64,000 nt of DNA from Streptomyces glomeratus. Its GTDB lineage: Bacteria; Actinomycetota; Actinomycetes; Streptomycetales; Streptomycetaceae. Of this stretch, positions 32,873-41,436 are shown in pieces. Each line of letters opens with the position of its first letter. Positions within the stretch are counted from its first letter, which is position 1. The notes under the pieces were generated by a model, which searched no databases, was not told the origin of the DNA, and saw only the letters and a program-made list of their open reading frames with translations. The stretch is from contig NZ_JAKEEB010000018.1 in the NCBI RefSeq assembly GCF_021462825.1, positions 1 through 64,000 of the forward strand, written 5' to 3'. The translations under genes were made by a program, and so were the position numbers.

Positions 32873-34369
32873 CTAGTCTTCCCGGTCGTGCGACGAGGGG
32901 GTGGGATGGGTGTACGGGTGCGGGGGCATGGTGGCCGGCACGGGGTCCCCGGGGGTCACGGTGGTGGCCCGGTGCACGGCGCGGTCGGTGAGGGGGAGGG
33001 CCGCTCCCAGGTAGTCCTCGGGGGCGAGCAACTGCTCGAGAGGGGTGGAGAAACCGTCCGCGTGTCCGGTTTCCTTCAGGGCCAGCCGCAGCGCCTCGGC
33101 CAGCGGCACACCGGTCTCCGTGGAGCGCACCGCACGGGTGACGGTCTCCTTGGCCTGACGCCGCCCGAGGTCCGGGGAGAGCGCGACGGACAGCCGCTCG
33201 GCGACCAGACCGGTTCCGGTCAGCACCAGGTTGGCGCGGACCCGCTCCTCGGAGACGACCAGTCCCTCGGCGAGTTCGGCGGCCGTATGCGCCGCGCCGC
33301 CGGCCAGCCGCAGGCACTCGCGCAGCGGCTGCCACTCCGCGTGCCAGGCCCCGGCGGGCCGCTCGTCCTCGGTGACCACCGCCTGCTGGAGAACCAGCGC
33401 GTAGACCGGCAGTTGGCGCGCCGCCGCCGCGACCAGCGTGCTCAGAACCGGGTTGCGCTTCTGCGGCATCGCGGAGGACTGGCCGCGGCCCGCCGCTGCG
33501 GGCTCCGACACCTCGGCGATCTCCGTGCGGGACAGCACCAGGACGTCCGCGGCGAACTTGCCGAGTGCTCCGCCCACGAAGGCCAGGACGCCGGCCAGAT
33601 CCGCGATCGGGGTGCGGACGGCGTGCCAGGGCAACGCGGTCCCCGAAAGCCCCAGCTCGTCCGCGACCAGCTCGACGAGCCGCAGTTCGGGGTGGGACCC
33701 CGGAACACCGGCGGCTCGCAGGTGGTCGTGGTAGGCGGACAGCGTGCCGGCCGCGCCGCCGAGCGAGACGGGCAGGCGGCGGTCGAGCAGCGCGCGGACC
33801 CGGTCGTGGGCGTCGGCGACCAGGGTGAGCCAGGTGGCGGCCCTGAGCCCGAACGTGGTCGGCACGGCATGCTGGGTCAGCGTGCGCGCGGCGGCGGGCG
33901 TGGTGCGGTGGTCGCGTCCCAGGGCGGCCAGGGCCGCGCGGATCCGGCCCAGGTCGTCCCGCAGCAGTGTGAGCGCCCGGGTGGCGACCAGCATGGCCGC
34001 CGAGTCCAGGACGTCCTGGCTGGTGGAACCGGCGTGGACGTGCCCGGCGGCCTCCGGGGAGATGTCCGCCACCAGCTCGGTCAGCCTCTTGACGAAATAC
34101 ACGACCGGGTTGGCGGCCTCCCGCCCCCGGCGTGCCAGGTCCACCAGACCGAGCCGTCCGCTGGTACCCGCCGCGCGGATGGCCGCCGCCGTGCCCTGCG
34201 GCACCGCGCCGAGACCGGCTTGGGCGGTCGCGAGCGCGGCCTCGAACTCGACCATCGCCGACAGCCAGGCCTCGTCCGAGGTGACCGCCTCGACCGGTGC
34301 GCCGGCCCAGACGGGCGAGAGCAGCCCGGAGTCGGTTCCGGGCGTCCGGGTGTGTTCCTCGGCGGACAT
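32873..34369 (-). CDS. tri16: CreD-like nitrosuccinate lyase (fumarase/aspartase superfamily)
   Basis: A 498-residue member of the aspartase/fumarase/adenylosuccinate lyase superfamily: AGSTSQDVLDS at 113-123 and the superfamily signature GRGQSSAMPQKRNP at 294-307 with the flexible-loop Ser. In nitrite-forming pathways CreD splits nitrosuccinate to fumarate and nitrite. Location one gene from a nitrite-using ligase, and the presence of a CreE homologue, favour this over purine or arginine metabolism. It begins one base after the PPTase stop. Confidence 0.88.
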   Translation of the reverse strand: MSAEEHTRTPGTDSGLLSPVWAGAPVEAVTSDEAWLSAMVEFEAALATAQAGLGAVPQGTAAAIRAAGTSGRLGLVDLARRGREAANPVVYFVKRLTELVADISPEAAGHVHAGSTSQDVLDSAAMLVATRALTLLRDDLGRIRAALAALGRDHRTTPAAARTLTQHAVPTTFGLRAATWLTLVADAHDRVRALLDRRLPVSLGGAAGTLSAYHDHLRAAGVPGSHPELRLVELVADELGLSGTALPWHAVRTPIADLAGVLAFVGGALGKFAADVLVLSRTEIAEVSEPAAAGRGQSSAMPQKRNPVLSTLVAAAARQLPVYALVLQQAVVTEDERPAGAWHAEWQPLRECLRLAGGAAHTAAELAEGLVVSEERVRANLVLTGTGLVAERLSVALSPDLGRRQAKETVTRAVRSTETGVPLAEALRLALKETGHADGFSTPLEQLLAPEDYLGAALPLTDRAVHRATTVTPGDPVPATMPPHPYTHPTPSSHDRED

Positions 34370-34370
34370 G

Positions 34371-35207
34371 TCACCTCCTGCCGTTCTTCTCGTTGTGTAC
34401 GGGATCGGCCAAATGCCGCACAGGGCACTCCGTGTGCCGGGCGTGCGGGAGCCGCCAGGCGTTCAGGCGGACGGCCGGGGCGGTGCGGCCCCGGGTCACC
34501 ACGGCCGTCATCACCCGTGTGGCGGGAACGGTGGGACGGGGGGACGGCACCTCGTACTGCTCGGTGCGGCCGCACCACGGCGCACTCCCGGCGTTGCGGA
34601 TCCCGGCGAGGGCACAGCGGCGCGCCCCGTGCGGTCGGTACAGCCGTACGTCCCGCCCTCCCCGCGCGAGTCCGCGCCCGGTCGCCTTGACCGCCGCCTC
34701 CAGCAGCGTCCAGGCCGAGAAGAACGTCTCGGGCTCGCCCAGTTCCGCCAGCGCGGGCGTGTGCGGATAGACGGTCCGCAGCACCCTGGCGGGCGACGGC
34801 ACGGTGCGCATCACCTCGACGTCGACGCCGACCGGCTCGCCCCGGCGCACCGCGACCAGCAGCACACCCGCCGACGTCGACCAGCTGACATGCCACTGCG
34901 GGTGGTCCGGCAGGGCGGGCCTGCCGCCCGGCGCGGCCGCGAGCCGTACCGTGGCGGGGTGCTCGCCGAGGGTACGGGCGAGCACCCGGCGCACGGTGGA
35001 GCGCGCGCGTATGTAGGTGACCGCGGCGTCTGGGCTGCGGAACCGCTGCGCCCGCCGCGTCTCCTCCGCCGACAGTTCACTGCGGCGGGCCTCGTCGTCC
35101 CAGGTGTGCTGCGCCGCGCGGAGGTCGACGAGCCAGCCTTCGACCCGGGGCGCCGTCGTCCGGTCTCCGGTGGCCGTGTCGTCGTACGCGGGGCGTCCGG
35201 TCGTCAT
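34371..35207 (-). CDS. Sfp-type 4'-phosphopantetheinyl transferase
   Basis: A 278-residue PPTase: VEGWLVDLRAAQHTW start, PDHPQWHVSWSTSAGVLLVA, Mg-binding GVDVEVMR, and FFSAWTLLEAAVKATGRGL, in which Leu replaces the usual Lys of WTxKEA. It should activate the two ACPs of the cluster. It overlaps the preceding C45 hydrolase gene by 4 bases and ends one base before tri16. By count it would be tri15. Confidence 0.85.
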   Translation of the reverse strand: MTTGRPAYDDTATGDRTTAPRVEGWLVDLRAAQHTWDDEARRSELSAEETRRAQRFRSPDAAVTYIRARSTVRRVLARTLGEHPATVRLAAAPGGRPALPDHPQWHVSWSTSAGVLLVAVRRGEPVGVDVEVMRTVPSPARVLRTVYPHTPALAELGEPETFFSAWTLLEAAVKATGRGLARGGRDVRLYRPHGARRCALAGIRNAGSAPWCGRTEQYEVPSPRPTVPATRVMTAVVTRGRTAPAVRLNAWRLPHARHTECPVRHLADPVHNEKNGRR

Positions 35208-36289
35208 GAGCCCGCCGCCCCGCTCATCTCCCCGGCCGTGAAGACCTGGGGCAGTGCCGACGGCCGGGAGCCCAGCAGGTGCAGATCGCCGATGGCCGGC
35301 CGCATCGCCACCACCGCGACGGTGCGCTCGCGGCGGATGTCGCCGTTGTCGGGCACGAAGATCGGCGGTGTGGTCAGCAGGGCGAGGTGGTCCCGTGGTG
35401 CCGCCGACTCCGGCAGGGCGCTCAACCGGACGGTGGCCGCGTCCAGCCGGCGCAGCGAGGAGTTCTTGGCGAAGACGTTCAGCTCGTCGAAGGGAATGAA
35501 CTCGGGGTGGAGGAAATGGTTCGTGTGGACTGTCTGCCGGGCCCGCACCACATGCATCCGCCCGTCCAGGAATTCGGCGCAGGCGGCGCCGCCGGAGTCG
35601 CACAGCGTCAGGGACCGGGAGCTGGCGAGCCGCAGGCCCGCGAGCACGTCCAGTGCCTCGTCCACCGATCCGGCGCTGTCCAGGACGTGACGGACGGCGA
35701 GGTAGGGCGGCAGGCCCGGCCCCCACTGCCCGCCCAGGACGAGGTTGATGCCGACCGCAAGGCCGTCGCTGTTCATCCCGAGGTAGCCGAGCAGGCCGCC
35801 GAAGCTCAGCATCAGCACGTTCCGCCGGGCTCCGGTCCTGCCGAGGGACAGGACACAGGTCTGGTCGTCGAGGTTCCCGTTGAGGTCGACCGTCTGGGCC
35901 AGGACGGTGTGGGGGCCGGCGCCGTCCACCCGGGCGTAGGTGGTGCAGTCGCCGTGCGGACGGCGGGTGCTGCGGTAGCCCGTGATCTCCCGGCGCAGTT
36001 GGAGCAGCAGGGCCTCCTGGTGGCTGATGCCCGCGCCGGCGGCGAGGCCGCGGATCTCCTCGGCCAGATCGGGCGTGGCGGCCTCGATCTCCTTGTGGAA
36101 GGCCGTGAGGGTGGGACTCAGCGAGGAAAGGGAGACGGGGGTGTCCAGAAGGTGGTTCATCCGGGCGAGACCGTCGTCGAGGAAGGCGCGCAGCGCCGTG
36201 GCGCGGGCGGCGCCGTGCTGCCGCCCGAGCTCGAAGGAGTCACCGGTCAGCCGGAGGAAGGGGGCCGGACCGGGCGCCGTGGCGGTCAC
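35204..36289 (-). CDS. C45 (acyl-CoA:6-APA acyltransferase-like) Ntn hydrolase
   Basis: A 361-residue protein of peptidase family C45. The autoprocessing site is HGDCTTYARV with the nucleophile Cys115; DLNGNLDDQTCVLSL and FGGLLGYLGMNSDGLAVGIN complete the Ntn core. Such enzymes make or break amides and process themselves before that Cys. In a pathway with an N-succinylated hydrazine, removing the succinyl group before nitrosation is a logical job; this is inference. GTG 36289 has GGGGG upstream. By count it would be tri14. Confidence 0.8.
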   Translation of the reverse strand: MTATAPGPAPFLRLTGDSFELGRQHGAARATALRAFLDDGLARMNHLLDTPVSLSSLSPTLTAFHKEIEAATPDLAEEIRGLAAGAGISHQEALLLQLRREITGYRSTRRPHGDCTTYARVDGAGPHTVLAQTVDLNGNLDDQTCVLSLGRTGARRNVLMLSFGGLLGYLGMNSDGLAVGINLVLGGQWGPGLPPYLAVRHVLDSAGSVDEALDVLAGLRLASSRSLTLCDSGGAACAEFLDGRMHVVRARQTVHTNHFLHPEFIPFDELNVFAKNSSLRRLDAATVRLSALPESAAPRDHLALLTTPPIFVPDNGDIRRERTVAVVAMRPAIGDLHLLGSRPSALPQVFTAGEMSGAAGS

Positions 36290-36401
36290 CGTGCCACCCC
36301 CCGGGCGGCGCGTCCACCGGCCGGCGTACGGCGCGTCGGCCCGGCGGCCGCGGCGGTCCTCATCCCGACCCAAACCATGATTCGGACACCTCTTTTCGAC
36401 G

Positions 36402-37325
36402 TCAGGCGAGCTTGCGGAGCAGGACGCCGTGCCGGGCGCCCGGAACGCTGGAGGCCAGCAGATACAGACCGTCGGGCTCCCCCTCGCCCGAGGCGACGAG
36501 GTCGACGAGGTTGATCAGGGGGTCGGCGGCGAAACAGTGGCCGACGCGCTCGATGTTGCCGGTGCGCATCTGGGCGGTGGTGAAGCCCGCCTGACGTTCC
36601 TTCATGGTCACCAGCGGCCGGACCAGGTTGGCGGGAAGCAACGCGGTGATCTTCTCCGGCGGTATTCCGGTCGCCCGCTCCAGTTCCTCGTTGACGGCGA
36701 CGGCGAGCCGCGAGTCGATCTGGTCCCGCAGCCCGAGCACATCGGCGTCCTGCGCCGAGGCCGAAGCGAGGACCGCGAAGCCGTCGGGGCCCTCGTCGGC
36801 GCTCACAAGGCAGCTCGCCGCGCCGTCGCTGAACAGCGCGAACTTCTCCAGCCGTGCGGCCTCGTCGGCGATCCGGTCGGCGGTGACCACGAGGACCCGG
36901 CGCCGGCTGCCGGCCCGTACGAGCGATGTGGCGACGTGAAGGGCCGCGAGCAGGTTGTTGCACCGGTTGAGCGTCATTCCGGAGGCGAACGACACTCCAG
37001 GCAGTCCCAGTCCGTTCAGCACCGCGCCGAGGAAGCCGGCGTGGTCGTCGACGGAGCTGGGGAAGGAACTGGTGCACACGATCAGCCCGTCGACCGACGC
37101 ACGTGCCGCGCCGGACGCCTCCAGTGTGGCGATACCGCTGGCCACGGCGAGCTCGACCGTGCTGCGTCGGGTGCGGAAGTAGCTGCCCCAGCCCCAGGTG
37201 CGGGGGGCCATGGGGATGCCGTAGTGGGCCGCGCGGGCTGCGAGGTTCTCGAGGGCGGTGTGGGGTTCCTCGGTCTCGCCCAGGACGTAGCGGGGCGCGA
37301 CGAGGAAAGCCGGTGAACTGCTCAT
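36402..37325 (-). CDS. KAS III (FabH)-like ketosynthase/acyltransferase with altered catalytic triad
   Basis: A 307-residue thiolase-fold protein. The nucleophile is Cys122 in LNRCNNLLAALHVATSL and the FabH Asn is present in RTGNIER (about 257). The PHQAN motif reads LLPANLV, so the usual catalytic His is not evident; His263 is nearby. Such changes occur in KAS III relatives that transfer acyl chains instead of condensing. It might join the hydrazone unit and the polyketide, or prime the chain. By count it would be tri13. Confidence 0.78.
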   Translation of the reverse strand: MSSSPAFLVAPRYVLGETEEPHTALENLAARAAHYGIPMAPRTWGWGSYFRTRRSTVELAVASGIATLEASGAARASVDGLIVCTSSFPSSVDDHAGFLGAVLNGLGLPGVSFASGMTLNRCNNLLAALHVATSLVRAGSRRRVLVVTADRIADEAARLEKFALFSDGAASCLVSADEGPDGFAVLASASAQDADVLGLRDQIDSRLAVAVNEELERATGIPPEKITALLPANLVRPLVTMKERQAGFTTAQMRTGNIERVGHCFAADPLINLVDLVASGEGEPDGLYLLASSVPGARHGVLLRKLA

Positions 37326-37464
37326 CCGTCCTGTATTCCGTTCGATCGGCGGTCGAGGGAGGGATCGTCGGCCGCACTCGGCTCGCGTCCCCGTTCGTCG
37401 TGGGCCCGTTCCCGGGCTCGTCTGTGGACGGGCCGGGTGCCCGTCGGTGGCCGGGCGGCGGTGC

Positions 37465-37905
37465 TCACGGCGAGGGGAGCCGTACGACCGCTCGTGCCTC
37501 GCTGAGCACCTTGGTGCCGCCGCTGGTCACCACCAGGTCGATGCGGACGCGGGCGTCGTCGAGTTTCGCGGCGACCCGGCCGTGGACCTCGACCGTCGCG
37601 CCGTGCTCGTCGTCCGGCACCACGACCGGCTTGCTGAAGCGGGTGCGGTACTCGAGGATCGCGCCAGGGTCGCCCACCCAGTCGGTGACCGTGCGGGCGG
37701 CCACGGCCATGGTGAGCATGCCGTGGGCGATGACATCGGGCAGTCCGGCCTCGCGCGCCACCCTCGGGTTCCAGTGCACGGGGTTGAAGTCCTCGGAGGC
37801 GCCCGCGTACCGCACGAGGTCGGTGCGGGTGACCGTGACCGTCCTGGCGGGGAGTTCGGTCCCGATCTCCACGTCCTCAGCGCTGATCGTCACGCTGGTC
37901 GTCAT
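37465..37905 (-). CDS. MaoC-like (R)-hydratase/dehydratase
   Basis: A 146-residue hot-dog protein with the hydratase signature YAGASEDFNPVHWNPRVAR (Asp and His active-site pair) and GMLTMAV. ATG 37905 is preferred, with GGAGGG about ten bases upstream; GTG 37914 is an alternative. It overlaps the upstream FAS1-type hot-dog gene by about 29 bases, so the two are coupled and probably form a heterodimeric dehydratase for polyene formation. By count tri12. Confidence 0.85.
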   Translation of the reverse strand: MTTSVTISAEDVEIGTELPARTVTVTRTDLVRYAGASEDFNPVHWNPRVAREAGLPDVIAHGMLTMAVAARTVTDWVGDPGAILEYRTRFSKPVVVPDDEHGATVEVHGRVAAKLDDARVRIDLVVTSGGTKVLSEARAVVRLPSP

Positions 37906-38365
37906 CGCGCTCACCGCCCTCCACGGCGCTCAGGGATACGAAGGTCATGTGTGTGGTGACGACGTGTGAGCCGTCGGCGTCCGCGAGATCGGCGCGCAGA
38001 CCGAGAACGTCCCGGCCGCGCAGTGTCTGGGCCCCCGTGATCTCCAGAGTGGTGACCAGGCGGTCGCCGGCCCGGACCGGCCGCGTGTAGTCGAACCGCT
38101 GGTTGCCGTGGATGAGGTAGGTCGGGTCGAAGCCGATGTCCTCGTAGCGGAACACCTCCTCCATCGCCCGGGCGACCACGATGAACGGGAAGGTGGGCGG
38201 CGCCAGCACATCCGGGTGCCCCAGGCTCTGGGCCGCCGCGGGGTCCGTGTACACGGGAGCGGGGTCGCCCACCGCCTCGGCGAAGCGCCGGATCGCCTGC
38301 GGCTCCACGGGGTAGGGCTGTGCGGGCGGGTACGTCGTCCCGACGCACTTCGGGTTCAGCGCCAT
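37877..38365 (-). CDS. MaoC-type N-terminal dehydratase partner (FAS1-like hot dog)
   Basis: A 162-residue protein. AIRRFAEAVGDPAPVYTDPA and LAPPTFPFIVVARAMEEVF match the non-catalytic N-terminal hot-dog domain of the HadA/HadC kind, which binds long acyl chains beside a catalytic MaoC subunit. ATG 38365 has GGAG upstream. The frame stays open above it through 38.6-38.7 kb, but that part is a tandem repeat and not homologous. By count tri11. Confidence 0.82.
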   Translation of the reverse strand: MALNPKCVGTTYPPAQPYPVEPQAIRRFAEAVGDPAPVYTDPAAAQSLGHPDVLAPPTFPFIVVARAMEEVFRYEDIGFDPTYLIHGNQRFDYTRPVRAGDRLVTTLEITGAQTLRGRDVLGLRADLADADGSHVVTTHMTFVSLSAVEGGERDDDQRDDQR

Positions 38366-38727
38366 GTCGCTCCATCGGTGGGAAGTCGAGCAGGGTGTCG
38401 AGCGGAATGCGGCGAGCGGCCGGAGCGTCCGGTCGTCGCGGAGTGCGGTGGCCGGCGGGTGCGCCCGGTCCTCGGCGCACCGGGCCGGCCGCTCCGCGCG
38501 GTCCGCGCATGTGGTCGGTCCGGTGGCGTGGGGTCGGGTGGGGTGGTCGGCCCGGCAGCCGCGGTCAGTGGGTGGGGGGTGACCGGTCGGTCGGCGGAAT
38601 CGGTCTGTGGGAGTGACCGGTCGGTCGGCGCAGTCCGTCGGTCGGAGTGACCGGTCGGTCGGCGGGGTCGGTCGGTGGGGTCGGTCGGCGGGGTCGGTCG
38701 GTGGGCAGGCCCGGTCGATGGGCAGGG
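38366..38727 (-). other. 362-bp gap between UbiD-like and MaoC-type genes
   Basis: Besides the tandem repeats at 38579-38715 this gap holds only GC-rich sequence with open frames on several strands and no recognisable protein. A promoter for the hot-dog/KAS III segment could lie at 38366-38570, but no convincing -10/-35 pair was found. Confidence 0.5.
38579..38715. repeat. Tandem repeats: three 34-bp units, then four 13-bp units
   Basis: GTGACCGGTCGGTCGGCG starts at 38579, 38613 and 38647, an exact 34-bp period. It is followed by four 13-base copies of GTCGGTCGG(C/T)GGG. The block lies between the UbiD stop and the hot-dog gene start. It is probably replication-slippage DNA, possibly transcribed as a spacer. 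Confidence 0.8.
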
Positions 38728-40200
38728 TCACTCGTCCCAGTGGTCGATGACCTTGCGGCGGATGTCGGGCGGGTACGCCTGTGCGAAGGAACTGTGGTGC
38801 AGGCGCCCCTCGCCCCAGGCGGGGAGCAGACCGTCGTGGACCACGCTCGGGCCGCGCATCGCCTTGCGTTCCTCCTCCGAGTAGCAGGCCATGAACGGCA
38901 GGACCACTCCGTCCCACGCCGCGCGCCGGTCCTTCGGGTGCAGCCGGGTCGCGAGCGCCCACAACAGGTCGGCCTCGTTCGAGGGGTCGATGTCGTCGTC
39001 GAGCACAAAGGTGACGGGCATCATCGCGCTGGGCCCCCCGCTGTTGTGGATGACCTCACCGATGCGCCGTACGAACTCGGTGGAATCGACGCCCGGCAGC
39101 GCGGCACGCCAGTCCTCGGGAACGGTGACCACGGTCCAGTGCATGGCCGCCAGGAACGGCATCCACACGGTGGTGACCGGCAGGCCGGCGCGGCGCAGGG
39201 CGTGCAGCACGTTGGCGGCCCGTCCGGTGCCGGTCACGGTGTGGTACTCGTCCGCCGGCCGGCCCTCGGCGACGATCGGCCAGATCGGCCGGTCGCGGTA
39301 GGTGATCGCCTCCACCGAGTACACCGGCTGCAACGAGGTCTGGGTCGAGGCGTATCCGGCGTACTCGCCGAACGGTCCCTCCAGGCTGTCCCGCCCCACC
39401 GAGAGGTGACCCTCGATCACCACCTCCGCGTGCGCGGGGACTTCCAGGTCGACGGTCTCGCAGCGGACGACGTCGAGCGGCTCGCCGTGCAGCGCGCCGA
39501 TGTAGCCGGCCTCGTCCACGTCCCTGGGCAGGGGAATGCCGCCCACGAAGGGAATGGCGGGAGCACCGCCCTGCACCAGGGCGTACGGCATCGGCTCGCC
39601 CCGCTCGGCCCAGGCCTGCCAGACCAGGCCGAGGTGCTGCGGGGGCACCACCAGCCCGGTCATGCGCTTGCCGTCGAGCATCATGATCCGTGAGATGGAC
39701 CAGTTGGTCCATTTCCCGTCGGGCGTCTTGGCGACGATGACGCCCCAGGTGTTGAGATAGCGTCCGCCGTCCTCCTCGTGGATACGGGGCACGGCGAAGT
39801 GGTCCAGGGTCGCCGCGTCCCCGAGCAGCACGTTCTGCTTGCACGGAGCGTCCTCGCGCGGCACGGTCCGCGGCGGCAGGGGCGCCGCGTCGCGGGTGCG
39901 CACCAGGTGCTCCACCAGTGCCTCGGCGTCGGTCTCGGGCGGCAGGCCCACCGAGAGGGCGAGCCGGGCCAGCGGAATGTCCGGCCGGGCGCTCACACCG
40001 ACGGGCGCGCCGAACAGCCGCATCCCGATCCGGTCCTCGGTGATGTGGGTGAACAGGGGGGCGGGAGCGCGCAGTTCGTACGAGCGCCGGGTGTGGGCCG
40101 CCGCTTCGAGGTCCGCGCTCACCGGCCGGCTGATGGTCTTCAGATCGCCGAGGGCGGCGAGTGTGTCGGTGTACTGACGCAGATCGACGATATGGCTCAT
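38728..40200 (-). CDS. UbiD-family prFMN-dependent decarboxylase
   Basis: A 490-residue UbiD: LRQYTDTLAALGDLKTISRP at the start, TPDGKWTNWSISRIMMLDGK and VQGGAPAIPFVGGIPLPRDV (prFMN/metal region), EGPFGEYAGYAS with an active-site Glu, and a C-terminal PPDIRRKVIDHW. It should decarboxylate an alpha,beta-unsaturated acid using prenylated FMN made by the UbiX homologue, with which it shares a 4-base overlap. In triacsin a UbiD step is thought to trim the chain terminus. By count tri10. Confidence 0.88.
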   Translation of the reverse strand: MSHIVDLRQYTDTLAALGDLKTISRPVSADLEAAAHTRRSYELRAPAPLFTHITEDRIGMRLFGAPVGVSARPDIPLARLALSVGLPPETDAEALVEHLVRTRDAAPLPPRTVPREDAPCKQNVLLGDAATLDHFAVPRIHEEDGGRYLNTWGVIVAKTPDGKWTNWSISRIMMLDGKRMTGLVVPPQHLGLVWQAWAERGEPMPYALVQGGAPAIPFVGGIPLPRDVDEAGYIGALHGEPLDVVRCETVDLEVPAHAEVVIEGHLSVGRDSLEGPFGEYAGYASTQTSLQPVYSVEAITYRDRPIWPIVAEGRPADEYHTVTGTGRAANVLHALRRAGLPVTTVWMPFLAAMHWTVVTVPEDWRAALPGVDSTEFVRRIGEVIHNSGGPSAMMPVTFVLDDDIDPSNEADLLWALATRLHPKDRRAAWDGVVLPFMACYSEEERKAMRGPSVVHDGLLPAWGEGRLHHSSFAQAYPPDIRRKVIDHWDE

Positions 40201-40832
40201 GGGGTCGGCCCTCCGGGGGAGTTCGCGATGACGGGCTGACGGTCGAGGCCGGCCGCGGGGAAGGAGGCGTCCGGCAGCCCCCGCCACCGGCGGGCGCGGT
40301 GCGAGGCGATACCGAACTGGTCGAGGACCCGGGCGACGATGTGGTCGACCATGTCGTCGACGGTGGACGGACGGTTGTAGAAGGTCAGCATCGGCGGCAG
40401 GACCACCGCGCCCATCCGGGACAGCGCCAGCAGGTTGTCGAGGTGGATGTCGCCGAGAGGGGTCTCACGGGGCACGAGGACGAGCTTGCGCCGTTCCTTC
40501 AGCGTCACGTCGGCGGCCCGGGCGACGAGGCCGTCGGCGTAGCCGGTCCTGATGGCGGCCAGGGTCTTCATGCTGCACGGCATGACGACCATGCCGTCCA
40601 CCGGGAAGGAACCCGACGCGATCGCGGCTCCCTGGTCGTCCGGGGCGTACGACACATCGGCGAGCGCGCTCACCTGGCGCGTCGTCAGATCACTCTCGAC
40701 CTTCAGGGTCGAGCGCGCCCACCGGCTCATCACCAGGTGCGTCTCCACCTCCTCGTGGAGCCGCAGCTCCTCGAGCAGCCGTACGCCCAGGACCACTCCG
40801 GTGGCACCGGTGATGGCCACGACCAGTCGCAT
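40197..40832 (-). CDS. UbiX-family flavin prenyltransferase
   Basis: A 211-residue UbiX: MRLVVAITGATGVVLGVRLL (flavin loop), then VDGMVVMPCSMKTLAAIRTG, RKLVLVPRETPLGDIHLDNL and GAVVLPPMLTFYNRP. It makes prFMN for the adjacent UbiD. ATG 40832 matches the family start; an in-frame GTG at 40841 closer to GGGAG is possible. By count tri9. Confidence 0.9.
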   Translation of the reverse strand: MRLVVAITGATGVVLGVRLLEELRLHEEVETHLVMSRWARSTLKVESDLTTRQVSALADVSYAPDDQGAAIASGSFPVDGMVVMPCSMKTLAAIRTGYADGLVARAADVTLKERRKLVLVPRETPLGDIHLDNLLALSRMGAVVLPPMLTFYNRPSTVDDMVDHIVARVLDQFGIASHRARRWRGLPDASFPAAGLDRQPVIANSPGGPTP

Positions 40833-40929
40833 CGCTGGCACCTCGCTCCCTTCGCTGTAGCTGTCGAACCCGTCCGGGACCCGGAGTCCGGGGCCCGGAG
40901 TCCGCGCCTGGCGCCTCCCGGCGGCCGGG

Positions 40930-41436
40930 CTACTTCAGGCAGGCACGGAAGCGGCAGGCCGCCGCCCCGTCGCGCATACACTCGACGACCTCGTCGTCGG
41001 CCTTGACCTTCAGGCCCTCGAACCAGCCGGCGCGCAGTTCCAGACACGGACACCGATAGCCCTCGAGCGAACGGCTGGCCGCGAGCATCTTGAGCGCGAA
41101 GTGCTCGCTGACGACGCTCTCCCACGTGCCGCCGTCGTCGTCGAACTCCGCGGACTCGAGACGCACCATCGAGGAGAACATCAGCCGGGCCAGCGCCTCG
41201 AGGCTCTCGCCCACCTCCTTCGGCGTGGGATCCGAGGGCACGGGGTGACGCCGGCTGTAGAGGGTGGCGACGCGCCGGGCGACGAACTTCATCACCTCGG
41301 CATTGAGTTCGTTGGCCACATCCTGGCCGAACCGGCTCTTCACCGCCTGGTACCAGCGGGCGTCATGCAGCCACCAGGACTGCCGCAGCATCGCGATCTC
41401 GGTGGACAGCGGGAAGTCCAGGCTGGTGTCCGTCAT
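40930..41436 (-). CDS. DUF6125-like protein (aminothiazoline-hydrolase-like)
   Basis: A 168-residue protein with the DUF6125-like pattern WWLHDARWYQAVKSRFGQDVANELN, then EGYRCPCLELRAGWFEGLKV and a Cys-rich end (ECMRDGAAACRFRACLK). Relatives are described as L-2-amino-thiazoline-4-carboxylate hydrolase-like, without a known role in polyketides. Four-base overlap with the KS-like partner ties it to the PKS. By count tri8. Confidence 0.6.
   Translation of the reverse strand: MTDTSLDFPLSTEIAMLRQSWWLHDARWYQAVKSRFGQDVANELNAEVMKFVARRVATLYSRRHPVPSDPTPKEVGESLEALARLMFSSMVRLESAEFDDDGGTWESVVSEHFALKMLAASRSLEGYRCPCLELRAGWFEGLKVKADDEVVECMRDGAAACRFRACLK

Noticed and set aside
29574..32876. 1100-codon open frame on the plus strand
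   Set aside because: It is antisense to three recognisable genes (CrtI-like, tri17, reductase edge), lacks any family motif and reflects GC-rich third positions on the opposite strand.
32873..34369. Adenylosuccinate or argininosuccinate lyase of primary metabolism
   Set aside because: Context with a nitrite-using ligase and a CreE homologue favours a nitrosuccinate lyase; no purine or arginine genes nearby.
38579..38715. CRISPR array
   Set aside because: Units are back to back without unique spacers of constant length and no cas genes are nearby; plain tandem repeats.
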